A stretch of 64,000 nt of DNA. Origin: Lewinellaceae bacterium SD302. GTDB taxonomy: Bacteria; Bacteroidota; Bacteroidia; Chitinophagales; Saprospiraceae. Below the pieces are notes generated by a model. That model was given only the letters and a program-made list of their open reading frames with translations, did not search any database and was not told the DNA's origin. This document shows, one piece after another, positions 26,801 to 35,018 of the stretch. The stretch covers positions 1 to 64,000 of the forward strand of contig PDLQ01000021.1 in NCBI GenBank assembly GCA_002591745.1. The letters are read 5' to 3'. Both the position numbers and the translations under genes were made by a program. Positions within the stretch are counted from its first letter, which is position 1. Every line of letters begins with the position of its first letter.

Positions 26801-28167
26801 GGATCACCCGCCAAGAGTTCGATGCCCTGCGCAAAGATGAGCAGGCCTGGAACCTTTACCTCGGCCTGATTTACCAGCGGCTTAGTTCGGTAGGGGAAGG
26901 CGAACAGTTCAGCCCGGAGGGAGTAGCCTTATTGACCACCAAGTTCTTTGATCTCATCAATGACATCGACGAGCAACGCAACAATTTCCGCCGTAAAAAA
27001 GCCGCCAACCCCAAGTCCATCACTTTTCAGGACTACTACCCCTTCATCCGGTCTTCGGTAGATTTGTTCAACACCGTTATCACCACCCCTTTATACCGAT
27101 CGAATCAACCCACTTTTACTTCCACCGGTACCAACGGCTCTGAGAAGTTTGTAACGGCGACCCCCGAAGGCAAAGAAACAAAAGACAAAAAGGTCGGCAA
27201 GTCCAGATCCAAACAGCTTTTATCCACCACTGACCCCAACAGACTCAAGAGCCTGGGGACCCGTTCCACTACCCTGGCTATGGTGCCGCTTATCTCCAAT
27301 GAAGCACTGTCACTCTACGAGAACATCTTCGTTAAGAACTATGGCAACGCCGTCCTGAACGCCACTGAACTCCTGAAAATCCTGACCGGCCAACCCTCCA
27401 ACCAGCTAGCTAGGCTTTCGCCTCCGCTTAAAGAGCAAGCCAAAACCTCGTCTCAAAGACCGTCTGAGGATAATGAAGCCAAGAGTCAGGAAATGGCCCG
27501 GCTCACGCGCCAAGAACGAAAAGCCAAGATCAGTAATACCCGTGGCATCAACGCCGTCTTCCGCTATGGTGCTTTAATGGCCAGTATGATTGACGCCCGT
27601 ACCTCAGATCAGGTACGCAATATTCTGCGGGCAACGACCCTGCCGCCGGGCAGCTCGCGCATCAAGCGGGAGGTCGTTTCCAACGTTACCATCAACTCCT
27701 ACCTGGGGGCCGGGCTGGGACGTGATCGACTACTGGATGCACCCATGGATATTGACGCCGATGCCTTCGGTGCCGCCCTTTCGGTGCCCATCGGTATTAC
27801 CTATAGCTTCAGTCCGGCTTTTTTGCGCAACAGCAGTTCTTTCAGTGTCCACATCCCGCTGCTTGATCTGGGTGCAATTACGGCCTACCGCTCCAACCCC
27901 GGCGGCAATACGGCCAATGTCAATAATCTGCCCGAGTTGGAGTGGCGAAACCTGTTCAGCCCCGGAGCTTACTTCATTTATAACTTCGCGGATTCTCCAT
28001 TCTCCCTGGGTTTGGGCGGTCAGTATGGTCCCCAACTCCGGGAAGTGGTGCCGGAAAACGGCGAGCCGATCTTTCTCAACTCCTGGCGCTTTCCTATGGT
28101 GATGTTCACCATCGACGTGCCTTTCTACAATTTACATACGGGTACAAGAAAAATAGTGGTGCGCTAG
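23899..28167 (+). CDS. Very large exported protein of unknown function
   Basis: Protein of 1422 aa with an N-terminal signal peptide (LSGVVLLLLASLATP). The first 200 residues look beta-rich. Residues about 240-1100 are mainly charged and helical with coiled-coil stretches (for example RTQKLHRQRDSLQQQLAKLEKTYAGKL). The last about 170 residues look like outer-membrane barrel strands (INSYLGAGLGRD, FGAALSVPIGITYSFSP, FSLGLGGQYGPQL) and it ends in hydrophobic strands (FPMVMFTIDVPFYNL). It has no T9SS domain. I recognise no family. It may anchor a long periplasmic helical domain to the outer membrane. Monocistronic, convergent with the FAS1 gene. Confidence 0.85.
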   Translation: MKFPVTPVLTRLSGVVLLLLASLATPSDFLSGRAGLLAQRSIYDDVQLLRQIESTPNPTVTFKFQQPDSITLDARIMTTRADLPIDKKEPIPLVYQGYLSLYFENVSWGDSIIFTFPDTTLRLAYPAGIDTSDMDISELEEDGMGWYFNLGLLEDEIRVSGSDEDLYEHSFESVERKVEQAEIALFGTEIVRRLRSRQYQLKEDEVERPLRSNPFLSPIVYGNRSRKQVDYYAPVWNAADAPKTFLDDYYQTYPYQRFIDGDSLLDFRRNLALTTTSSSYRNQIVTAQNELQAASATVDANRKKSGGFSAQAVAVGLSDFIAERAQEELNLTFFHRFKENLAKESELTVLFPATRDLMFKFEISNYKTFLNFARETFQNDLDNLSLNIPGILDLKKYQKLKDDPNVFNLSLIYNVADLAYRNVEVENILLSSLQQLQQRRDFLNQSINLAITDSILKAETLEASPLADYRQNLTRYLSDVQEASQYMLDVTGRLGERFEKELEEWDQRDRGNWSVARIDVSRKMNLNEFQPRNTSYELKQSMVEMNVYPPIGQVVNLDVDTDSTVIDFTKNYLEAKLAGRDYHLFRLDRDQPEDFENYYLQEPIPAEENILVGLDASRELLDQAYDNKFERSLQLINKGLDDYQVLKTENQRVGGLTSQIVFERAENAFKRLFNFQDLIQQEVTFWKEVSAQDEQNHYIGGLVFLRNQFDNRFYELDPSLLSGYREVTASHETYPKESVEYREFNLYALDSAKLAAANQRILSMNDVIDEYFEKFRNQQKRVATAFSPRFNELAPPYSGFGAQDSSSSTPIQMPIGEQYAKLQYELQPIVYDAGLSLTVSDMDEAFLEDEEMNDFRDIELQGAIYRTQKLHRQRDSLQQQLAKLEKTYAGKLVDARQNAADMSTIFSMASQLTFALRTYDKEEDKLYYQDTQRVEIVRELPGGQMTKDSLLIDTLAVPGTDDESKSRWITRQEFDALRKDEQAWNLYLGLIYQRLSSVGEGEQFSPEGVALLTTKFFDLINDIDEQRNNFRRKKAANPKSITFQDYYPFIRSSVDLFNTVITTPLYRSNQPTFTSTGTNGSEKFVTATPEGKETKDKKVGKSRSKQLLSTTDPNRLKSLGTRSTTLAMVPLISNEALSLYENIFVKNYGNAVLNATELLKILTGQPSNQLARLSPPLKEQAKTSSQRPSEDNEAKSQEMARLTRQERKAKISNTRGINAVFRYGALMASMIDARTSDQVRNILRATTLPPGSSRIKREVVSNVTINSYLGAGLGRDRLLDAPMDIDADAFGAALSVPIGITYSFSPAFLRNSSSFSVHIPLLDLGAITAYRSNPGGNTANVNNLPELEWRNLFSPGAYFIYNFADSPFSLGLGGQYGPQLREVVPENGEPIFLNSWRFPMVMFTIDVPFYNLHTGTRKIVVR

Positions 28168-28189
28168 CATCTCTTGATAATACCCTGAT

Positions 28190-29338
28190 TTACCGCGGCA
28201 ACAATACCCCGTCAATTAAATGCATCACCCCTTTGCCGGCCGGTACATCCGTCTGGATGAGGTTAGCAGTATTGCCATAACTATCCATTAATTGAATTTT
28301 TCCGGACTTCAAAGTAGCAATGATGGTTTGTCCGTTCATGGCGGTCAGCTGATAGAAACCGTTGCCTTTTTCCAGGGCCGTGGTGAGGGCGGCGGCGGAA
28401 ATCGGAGCCAGGATGAGGTGGTAGCGCAGGATATTGTCCATCCGGGCGTTACTGCCGGCCGGGAGATCATCGAAAGCTTCGTTCACGGGCGCGAAGGTGG
28501 TGAACTGCCCGCCGCTACTGAAAGTGCTGAGTAGTTCGGTGGCTTCCAGCACGGAAACCAATTGGCTCAATTTGCTGATCCCCAAATGCCCTGCGGAACT
28601 GTTCGGGGCCACACTTGCTTTTGCTTGCGGAGTAAATACTGAGGCAGCCGGCGGGGGTGGCGGAGGGGGTGCTGTGGCCTTGGGGATTTCAACGGTCTCA
28701 ACCGGAGCCGGTTTTGCTCTTGGTGGGGCTTCAAACAAGGATGGAGCCGGCGGGGGTGGGGGCGCGGGAGCAACTTCTCCGGCCCTTTCTCCGGAGGTCA
28801 GCAATTTGGCTACGTTGACGCTGCCCGGTAGCAAGACGCGGTCGATGATGTGAATCATTCCGTTACTGGCTTTGAGGTCGGTTGATTTTATTTTGGCTTT
28901 TCGCCCCCGTCCGTCCTCTGCAAAGACCTCGTCCTCCAGTTCACTGAGGGTCAGGTCTGCACCTTCCAGGCTGGTTACGCTCATAGAACCGCTACCGGAC
29001 TTGATTCCCCGCATAACCTCAACGGCAGTCAGTTGACCGTTGATTACGTGATGGGCCAAAATCTTGCGCAGACTGGCTTGGTTCTCCGGTCGTAAGAGCG
29101 CTTCCAATAGACCGTCAGGTAGGGAGGCAAAAGCTTTATCGGTTGGCGCGAATAGGGTAAAGGGGCCCGTGGCGTTCAGCGTCTCTGCCAGCCCTGCTAC
29201 TTTGATAGCCCTACTCAAGGTTTTAAAATCGGTTGATTCCGCAACTGTTTCCGGAACGTTTTTTTCCTGGGCCGATAACTGGCCGGAATTCGTGAGCAGA
29301 ACGACGGCCAGGAAGATTGAGGAGAAGAGATACTTCAT
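28190..29338 (-). CDS. Exported protein with two FAS1 (fasciclin) domains
   Basis: Protein of 382 aa with signal peptide (YLFSSIFLAVVLLTNSGQLSA). FAS1 domain 1 spans residues about 30-175, with H1 TGPFTLFAPTDKAFASLP and H2 ILAHHVINGQ, MIHIIDRVLLPG. A Pro-rich linker with two poly-Pro runs follows (about 190-245). FAS1 domain 2 (about 250-382) is shorter, with FTTFAPVNEAFDDLP and VMHLIDGVLLP. FAS1 domains mediate adhesion at the cell surface. Two CAAAGTAGCA motifs lie inside the gene. The start ATG at 29338 gives a clean signal peptide. Confidence 0.93.
   Translation of the reverse strand: MKYLFSSIFLAVVLLTNSGQLSAQEKNVPETVAESTDFKTLSRAIKVAGLAETLNATGPFTLFAPTDKAFASLPDGLLEALLRPENQASLRKILAHHVINGQLTAVEVMRGIKSGSGSMSVTSLEGADLTLSELEDEVFAEDGRGRKAKIKSTDLKASNGMIHIIDRVLLPGSVNVAKLLTSGERAGEVAPAPPPPPAPSLFEAPPRAKPAPVETVEIPKATAPPPPPPPAASVFTPQAKASVAPNSSAGHLGISKLSQLVSVLEATELLSTFSSGGQFTTFAPVNEAFDDLPAGSNARMDNILRYHLILAPISAAALTTALEKGNGFYQLTAMNGQTIIATLKSGKIQLMDSYGNTANLIQTDVPAGKGVMHLIDGVLLPR
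28310..28319 (+). repeat. CAAAGTAGCA dispersed motif, copy 7
   Basis: Context GACTTCAAAGTAGCAATG, in the second FAS1 domain (read ATLKSG on the minus strand). Confidence 0.8.
29195..29204 (-). repeat. CAAAGTAGCA dispersed motif, copy 8
   Basis: Context GGCTATCAAAGTAGCAGGG, near the start of the FAS1 gene (read IKVAGL). Confidence 0.8.
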
Positions 29339-29533
29339 TTAATTACGGTTGATGCGTTACGTTGGAAATAGGAAATTACTATTAGGTATAATCAGATAGG
29401 CAAGCTTTGTTCAGGAACATTCTTGACGTCTCATTCACCTGAAATTACGTTAAATGCAGGTGAATAAGGGATAAAAAGATCCACGGCCCGGGATTTGGTA
29501 GCTATCTTCGGTTACTAGCTGGTAAAACTCACT

Positions 29534-31051
29534 ATGAAAAATCTGATCGCGCTCTTGCTATTCCTCTGCCTGAGCAGCCTTTTCACCCTAAACGCCCAAC
29601 CCGATACGGTCGTCACCGGATTGGACGCCCCCAGTGGCATCTCTATTTATAACGACCAACTGTACATTACTCAGTCCTTTACCGACGAGGTCAGTCGCTT
29701 CAGCCTCGATCTTACCTACGCTACCGTAGAAGCCGTGGCAAGTCTCGATACCCCAACGGGTACCTTCGTATTAGGTAATGATCTGTACGTGGGGAACGGC
29801 GTAGGCGTAAATGCCGGCATCTACCGACTGAATTTACTGGAGGCAAACCCCGATCCCATCCCGGTTCTGGAGGACATCGCCGTATCCGGCGTATATATCC
29901 GGGACAGCATACTTTATTTCAGTAGCCAGAATGAACAATCGGTTTATACATTCGACCTGACGGACGAGACGGCAATGCCACAACTCATCGCATCCGGTCT
30001 TGCACAACCTTCGGGACTGGCGATCTCGGATAATGAATTGTTCATCGCCGAATTCGGTAACGGGCAGGTCTCCAAACTGGATTTGACGGACAACAGTGTA
30101 TCTGTTTTCCTGACCGATTTCGATCGCCCCTACGGCCTCAACATATATGGCGGACTCTTGTACGTTTCCGATAATGCCAGTATTAATCACGTAGACCCCA
30201 ACGCAACGGACCCGCTGAAAACCCTGGTCGTCGACGGACTGGAGGCTGCCCGGCAGATGGCCTTTCGCGGGTCTGAATTGTACGTGGCGCAAGCGATTGG
30301 TTTTTTCGGTACCGGAATTGTCACCAGATTCCTGCTGCCGCTGGAATTACCCGGGGATAGCTGTCAAATTGCCCTGGGCATCGACAGTCTTCTGGGTGGC
30401 GAGATCGGCGTGGCTAGAGATTCGAGGATATTCAATAACGAAACCTATAACGCGATCGGAGCGGACCAGGGAACGGAATGTTTCGCCGGCGACGGGCCGG
30501 AGCGCACCATCTGGTATCGGTTCACCGGTGATGGAAATACCTATGAGATCAGAACGAACACCACCGGAGCCGATGATCCGGTCGGCATGGGCGATACCCG
30601 AATCGCTATTTACCGGGGTAGTTGCGCTGAACTGAGCCCGATTGGGTGTAACGAAGATGAAAACACCGACCTCGATCTCCTCAACGGCAGGGTGGAAATT
30701 GCCACCGAAGCCGGCGTGCCTTATTCGTTTTTAGTCGATACCCGGAATGGTTTAGACTCCGACGGCGGGGAGTTTCGGGTGGAAGTGACGCGGCAGGATA
30801 CCGTTTCTTCCGTATCGAATGTAGTCGACCTGAGTAACCGAATCTATCCCAATCCAACCAACGGCATCCTCTACTTTCAAGGAGAATCGCCAATTCGGGT
30901 AGTCGTTCTGAATGCGATGGGCCGACGGGTTTTCAAAACCACGGTAACTTCCAATCAGCTAGATCTCAGTACACTCCCTACCGGACTATATAGTTTGTTT
31001 GCTCAACTGCCAGATGAAACCTGGGCCAGTAGCAAGGTGATTAAAAGGTAA
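29534..31051 (+). CDS. T9SS-exported beta-propeller-like protein
   Basis: Protein of 505 aa with signal peptide (LIALLLFLCLSSLFTLNAQ). Residues about 25-270 hold repeated short strands of the type GLDAPSGISIYNDQLYITQ and LAQPSGLAISDNELFIAEF, consistent with an NHL/SMP-30-like propeller. The middle domain has NNETYNAIGADQG and RTIWYRFTGDGNTYEIRT. A C-terminal T9SS type A sorting domain starts at about 435 (NRIYPNPTNGILYFQG). Two paralogues lie at 37426 and 52800. It is exported through the type IX system; the ligand is unknown. Confidence 0.88.
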   Translation: MKNLIALLLFLCLSSLFTLNAQPDTVVTGLDAPSGISIYNDQLYITQSFTDEVSRFSLDLTYATVEAVASLDTPTGTFVLGNDLYVGNGVGVNAGIYRLNLLEANPDPIPVLEDIAVSGVYIRDSILYFSSQNEQSVYTFDLTDETAMPQLIASGLAQPSGLAISDNELFIAEFGNGQVSKLDLTDNSVSVFLTDFDRPYGLNIYGGLLYVSDNASINHVDPNATDPLKTLVVDGLEAARQMAFRGSELYVAQAIGFFGTGIVTRFLLPLELPGDSCQIALGIDSLLGGEIGVARDSRIFNNETYNAIGADQGTECFAGDGPERTIWYRFTGDGNTYEIRTNTTGADDPVGMGDTRIAIYRGSCAELSPIGCNEDENTDLDLLNGRVEIATEAGVPYSFLVDTRNGLDSDGGEFRVEVTRQDTVSSVSNVVDLSNRIYPNPTNGILYFQGESPIRVVVLNAMGRRVFKTTVTSNQLDLSTLPTGLYSLFAQLPDETWASSKVIKR

Positions 31052-31111
31052 AGTTTTATGGCTAATAACTCCGAGGAACTTGCGACGATCACCGGAGGTA
31101 AAGTAGGTGGG

Positions 31112-31316
31112 TTTCATACAGAGTGCGCGAAAGGGCAGAGGATTGATTTATGCTTCACCAGACCGGACCGAAGGGTCCTGCATTTTAATCAGGACCAAAT
31201 CTGTTAATCCGTCCTATCCATTTTACCCGTCTCATCCTCGTAAGAGCGGCAAATCCGCGTTGTCCACCAAAATTATGAGGAGGGATGACGATCAGTGGAG
31301 CTAATCTGCGTCCCAA
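31112..31316 (+). repeat. Diverged copy of the 289-bp intergenic repeat
   Basis: Shares ordered blocks with the tandem copies at 39487-40065: TTTCAT.CAGA, GGGCAGAGG, CCTGCATTTTA, AATCCGTCC, AGAGCGG.AAATCCG and CTGCGTCCCAA. Like them it follows a T9SS propeller gene. It fills most of the 361-bp gap 31052-31412; nothing else is seen there. Confidence 0.55.
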
Positions 31317-31412
31317 TCCCCAAAGACGGCGCAGCCGTTGAGATCAATCTGTGTAAACCTGTGGCCCAATTCAATCTCGGCGTAACATTATTGGCAACTT
31401 GTCCAAAACCAC

Positions 31413-32144
31413 CTACTTATATAATTCCACCAGACGCAACAACTCCGGTTTCAAGCTCCGGCTCAGCGGTATCTCGTGGCTGTTGATGCGCACGAAGTTT
31501 CCTCCGATCTCGGTCACCTCGGACAGTTGGACGACGTAGGACTTGTGAACCTGACAAAAACGACCCTCGGGCAGTTTCTCCATAAAGCCGGATAGAGAAG
31601 TCCGGATACTGTATTTATCCGTGGCAGTAGAAATTTCCAGGTAGTTGCGGAAAGACTGAAAGAACAAAATCTCCCCCAGGCGAATGCGATGATAAGTCAG
31701 TTCTTTTTTAACGAAGATGCTGTCGTCGAGGGAAACATGGGGGGCTGCTTCCGCCCGTTCTTGTTGGTGGTTTTGCAGTGCCAGTTCAATGGCCGCGTAG
31801 ATATTGGTCGGGGAGAAAGGTTTGGCGAGGTAGGCGGCCGGGCGGGTCTCACTGGCTTCGGTGATGGTGCCCTTGTCGCCAAAGGCCGTCAGGTAGATGA
31901 AGGGGATGCCGTATTGTCGTTGAATCTGTTGGCCGACCCAGATGCCGGTCAGTTCTCCTTTCAGGTGAATATCCAGAATCGCAATATCGGTCTCTCCTTT
32001 TTCCAGGATAGCGATGGCCTGCTCGGCCCGCATGGCTTCGCCGGATATCTGGTAGTCCATGTCTTCCAGCGCTTCACGGAGGCTGTCGCGGGTGATGAAC
32101 TCATCCTCGACGAGGAGGACACGGATTTGGGTTTCCTTTGCCAT
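31413..32144 (-). CDS. LytTR-family response regulator
   Basis: Protein of 243 aa. The receiver domain (residues 1-125) has acidic pocket VEDE, phospho-acceptor Asp58 (IAILDIHL), Thr in YLTAFG and Lys in LAKPF. The LytTR domain (about 145-243) has QVHKSYVVQLSEV. Its ATG is six bases after the stop of the kinase gene at 32151, so the two are an operon and almost certainly cognate. It is closely similar in plan to the regulator at 286. Confidence 0.93.
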   Translation of the reverse strand: MAKETQIRVLLVEDEFITRDSLREALEDMDYQISGEAMRAEQAIAILEKGETDIAILDIHLKGELTGIWVGQQIQRQYGIPFIYLTAFGDKGTITEASETRPAAYLAKPFSPTNIYAAIELALQNHQQERAEAAPHVSLDDSIFVKKELTYHRIRLGEILFFQSFRNYLEISTATDKYSIRTSLSGFMEKLPEGRFCQVHKSYVVQLSEVTEIGGNFVRINSHEIPLSRSLKPELLRLVELYK

Positions 32145-32150
32145 GCTGAC

Positions 32151-34220
32151 CTAAAATTGAATAGCGACGGAAGTACCGGATTCCAGCTTGATCCAGTCGA
32201 TACTGCCTTCCAGCTGGCCGACGAGTCCCTTGACAAGGTTAAGACCCAGGGAATTGCGCTGACGAATCTCGTAATCGCTGGGCAGCCCTACACCATCGTC
32301 GCTGACCCGGAGGAGGTGCTGACCATCACTTCGCTTTTCGAACTCTACGGTAATGGCTCCCCGGCGGTTGTCCGGGAAGGCATATTTGTAGGCGTTGGTG
32401 ATCAGTTCGTTGAGGATGAGGCCCAGTGGAATGGCGGTGTCGAGGTCGAGATGCTCATCTTCCACTTGCAAATCCACTGCTACTTTGCCAGTCCCCTGAC
32501 TTTTACTGACGCTATCGGTCAAATCACGTAGATACTGCTTGATGCTGACCCCGCTGAGTTGCTCCGAACGGTAGAGGTTTTCGTGGATGAGGGCCATGGA
32601 CTGGATGCGTTCCTGGCCGTCGCGGATCATTTCTTTAAGGTCTTCGCTCTCCGAGCGGCGGGCCTGTTTTTGCAACAGGGCGGAAATGATCTGAAGGTTG
32701 TTCTTGACCCGGTGGTGAATTTCCCGCAACAACACTTCTTTTTCGGATAGGGACTGATCGACGAGGGCCTTTTGGGTACTGAGATGCCGGGCGTCGCGGC
32801 GGCTGCGGAGGTAGGCCCAGACGAGTATCCCTAGTATGATGGCCGCTCCGATGGCTGCCAGGCCAAATAAGCGGGTGTTGGCCGCGGAGGCCTGTTTTTC
32901 AAGTGCCACGGCCGCCTCGGCTCGCTCACGGGAAAGCCTGTTTTCCGCTAACTCCATACTGGCCGCTGTTTGGGCGAAGGCAGCTTCGTCGTTCTTCTCT
33001 TTAATCGCCTTGTACATTTCTTTTGCGTTGCGAAAATTAGCGGCTGCCTCCCGGTATCGGCCGGTTTGCTGTTGGGCCGTGGCGAGGTTCTCCACCAGAA
33101 AGAGATAGTCCATCGTGGAGTCGACGCCAATTTCATTCATCATCAGCAAGCCTTCTTTGGCGTGGTGAATCGCGCTTTCATACTCTTTGGTTCTTGAGAA
33201 ATAGTGGGCTAAAGTAGGGTGGAGGCTAATTTTATTATCCCGAATGTTTTGCTGCCCCGGCTGGAGAAAGGTTAGTGCCATTGCCACCAGTTGCGGCGCT
33301 TTGGCCATGCTGCTATCTTGTAAGCTTAGCGAACTACCGATAATACTAACTTGCATTCCGAGATTATTTATGTCGATGCTCTGCTGAATGGCGGCCCACA
33401 TGGTATCTCTTGCTTTTTGTTTGCGGTCGGTCACGCTGTAAAGGAAGGCCAGGTTGCGCAGACCATAGACCAATCCCACGGGCTCGTTAATTTCCCTGAT
33501 GATGGCGATGGCGCTTAGCAAATACTCTTCCGAAAGGTCGTAACGCCCCAACGCATCCAGCGACATCGTTGAATTGACCAGAGCCATGGCTTCCAGCTTT
33601 TTGTCTTCCTCGCGGCGGGCGTATTCCAGTACCCGCTGAAAAGTAGCTATGGACTCATCGTAACGCGACATTTCGAAGAATGCGTTACCCAGGGTATTGT
33701 ATGAGGTGATACTATCGTAACTGGATATTCCCGGTATGGCAAGCGACTCGTAGAGTAAAGCGATGGCTGTTTGATCCCGACCGGATTGATTGTAGACCGT
33801 AGCCAGATTTCTCTTGACTAAAAACTGCATTTGGGCTTTGTCCGGATCATCGGGCAGCTCGGTAAGCAGAGTGTCCAGCTTTGCGTGATAGTAAATGCTG
33901 GAGTCGGTTATTCCCTTTGTTATGAAGACGTCTCCTAATAAACGGTAAGCGTAGGCAAGGCCGTAGGAAGGGGCGTTTTTGGTTTCGAGCCTAAGTAGTC
34001 GCCTTCCGTACTGTAACGCTTTGTCCGGGTCATCCGAAGCGATCAAATCGCCCAGGCTCAGCAGCAGTTCGGCTTCCTCGGAGGAGGTCTTCGCTTTTTG
34101 CAGGGCGGCCTCCAGACTATCCACCCGGGCGGCGTCCGCTTGAGTGAAGAGGCCGCCGAATAAGCTGCAAACAGAGAACCAGACCAATATCAGTCTGGTG
34201 AGTCTCAATGATAAGTACAT
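32151..34220 (-). CDS. TPR sensor histidine kinase, HisKA_2 type
   Basis: Sensor kinase of 689 aa. A signal peptide (RLTRLILVWFSVCSLFGGLFTQADA) precedes TPR repeats up to about residue 430 (for example YNTLGNAFFEMSRYDESIATF). A transmembrane helix (LFGLAAIGAAIILGILVWAYL) follows. The HisKA_2 domain has EIHHRVKNNLQ with phospho-acceptor His502, and then HATPase_c (NELITNAYKYAFP, DDGVGLP, SLGLNLV). The ATG at 34220 directly before the signal peptide is preferred over a start 63 bases upstream. Its partner is the LytTR regulator six bases downstream. Confidence 0.92.
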   Translation of the reverse strand: MYLSLRLTRLILVWFSVCSLFGGLFTQADAARVDSLEAALQKAKTSSEEAELLLSLGDLIASDDPDKALQYGRRLLRLETKNAPSYGLAYAYRLLGDVFITKGITDSSIYYHAKLDTLLTELPDDPDKAQMQFLVKRNLATVYNQSGRDQTAIALLYESLAIPGISSYDSITSYNTLGNAFFEMSRYDESIATFQRVLEYARREEDKKLEAMALVNSTMSLDALGRYDLSEEYLLSAIAIIREINEPVGLVYGLRNLAFLYSVTDRKQKARDTMWAAIQQSIDINNLGMQVSIIGSSLSLQDSSMAKAPQLVAMALTFLQPGQQNIRDNKISLHPTLAHYFSRTKEYESAIHHAKEGLLMMNEIGVDSTMDYLFLVENLATAQQQTGRYREAAANFRNAKEMYKAIKEKNDEAAFAQTAASMELAENRLSRERAEAAVALEKQASAANTRLFGLAAIGAAIILGILVWAYLRSRRDARHLSTQKALVDQSLSEKEVLLREIHHRVKNNLQIISALLQKQARRSESEDLKEMIRDGQERIQSMALIHENLYRSEQLSGVSIKQYLRDLTDSVSKSQGTGKVAVDLQVEDEHLDLDTAIPLGLILNELITNAYKYAFPDNRRGAITVEFEKRSDGQHLLRVSDDGVGLPSDYEIRQRNSLGLNLVKGLVGQLEGSIDWIKLESGTSVAIQF
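32478..32487 (-). repeat. CAAAGTAGCA dispersed motif, copy 9
   Basis: Context GACTGGCAAAGTAGCAGTG, inside the kinase gene before the ATPase domain (read GKVAVD). Confidence 0.8.
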
Positions 34221-34376
34221 GTCGGGTGAGTTTGGGTTAAAACTGAAATGACTAGAGAAAACCAAAATACGTTTTAGTTGCAAAATATCTGTTTTGCGCT
34301 ATTGACGACCGGACGTCCTCACCAATGTGCAGGACGTCCCACGAATCCCTTTATCCCCGGTAGCCGCCCCGTTATT

Positions 34377-34387
34377 TGTTCTGAACG
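34377..34387 (-). promoter_or_regulatory. LytTR-type site upstream of the LytTR gene
   Basis: TGTTCTGAACG is the exact reverse complement of CGTTCAGAACA, which occurs twice downstream of the same gene. It lies 41 bp before the ATG at 34429, so autoregulation is plausible. Confidence 0.5.
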
Positions 34388-34428
34388 ACGCTGATACAGG
34401 CGTTGACATCGAGCAAAAACACCTGGTT

Positions 34429-34824
34429 ATGTCTACCCATCCCGCTGATTCCTCTCCTGATAACACTGTTTATTCCGACCATACCCGCCCCGGCAAATAC
34501 CGCAAGAGTATGATCAAGGACGGCATTCTGAGTATGAAGATTCCGTTGCTGAACATTCTCTACATCCAGGCCGAGCACGTCTATGTACGCATCCACCTGC
34601 GCAATCGCCAGAGTATACTGCACCGGAGCAGCCTGACGAAAGTCTGGGAAGAATTGCAATGCCGTTATTTTCTACGGGTACACCGCAGCTACGTCGTCAA
34701 CCTGCGGGCAGTTACCTATTTCACTTCTTCTTACGTGATGATCGGGAAGAAAAAAATTGCCATTGGCCGGGCTTTTCGGGCGGAGGCCATCGCGGTACTC
34801 AGCCGCTGGGGTGACGAGGAGTGA
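34429..34824 (+). CDS. Stand-alone LytTR DNA-binding protein
   Basis: Protein of 131 aa consisting of a short N-terminal tail and a LytTR domain (MKIPLLNILYIQAEHVYVRIH, RSSLTKVWEEL, RYFLRVHRSYVVNLRAV). There is no receiver domain. The ATG at 34429 is chosen; a GTG 102 bases upstream would add a non-conserved stretch. It is divergent from the kinase/regulator operon. CGTTCAGAACA elements flank the gene on both sides, which suggests it binds its own neighbourhood and controls the downstream lipoprotein gene. Confidence 0.85.
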   Translation: MSTHPADSSPDNTVYSDHTRPGKYRKSMIKDGILSMKIPLLNILYIQAEHVYVRIHLRNRQSILHRSSLTKVWEELQCRYFLRVHRSYVVNLRAVTYFTSSYVMIGKKKIAIGRAFRAEAIAVLSRWGDEE

Positions 34825-34863
34825 AACGACAGATTGTATAGGTAATTCTACCTATTCGCGATG

Positions 34864-34897
34864 ACCGTTCAGAACAAAAAGGGTGTCGTTCAGAACA
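34864..34897 (+). promoter_or_regulatory. LytTR direct-repeat operator
   Basis: CGTTCAGAACA occurs at 34866-34876 and 34887-34897, a 21-bp period (two helical turns). ACCGTTCAG at 34864 fits the AgrA-type LytTR half-site consensus completely. A TACATTTG -7 box follows at 34936-34943, so the repeats lie where an activator would bind. Confidence 0.65.
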
Positions 34898-34935
34898 TTG
34901 GGGGCGAAAAATTATCGGTCATAGGAGACTGAAGA

Positions 34936-34943
34936 TACATTTG
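34936..34943 (+). promoter_or_regulatory. TAnnTTTG promoter box before DUF4377 gene
   Basis: TACATTTG matches the -7 consensus exactly. No good TTTG or TTG sits at the -33 position, as expected for an activator-dependent promoter. The transcript would start near 34950, 70 bp before the ATG at 35019. Confidence 0.5.
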
Positions 34944-35018
34944 GAGTAACAGCGATTAAGGAAAGGATAATTTCTGAGTTCTGGTACCAATTGATTGCCG
35001 TTTTTTCCCTGACGAATC

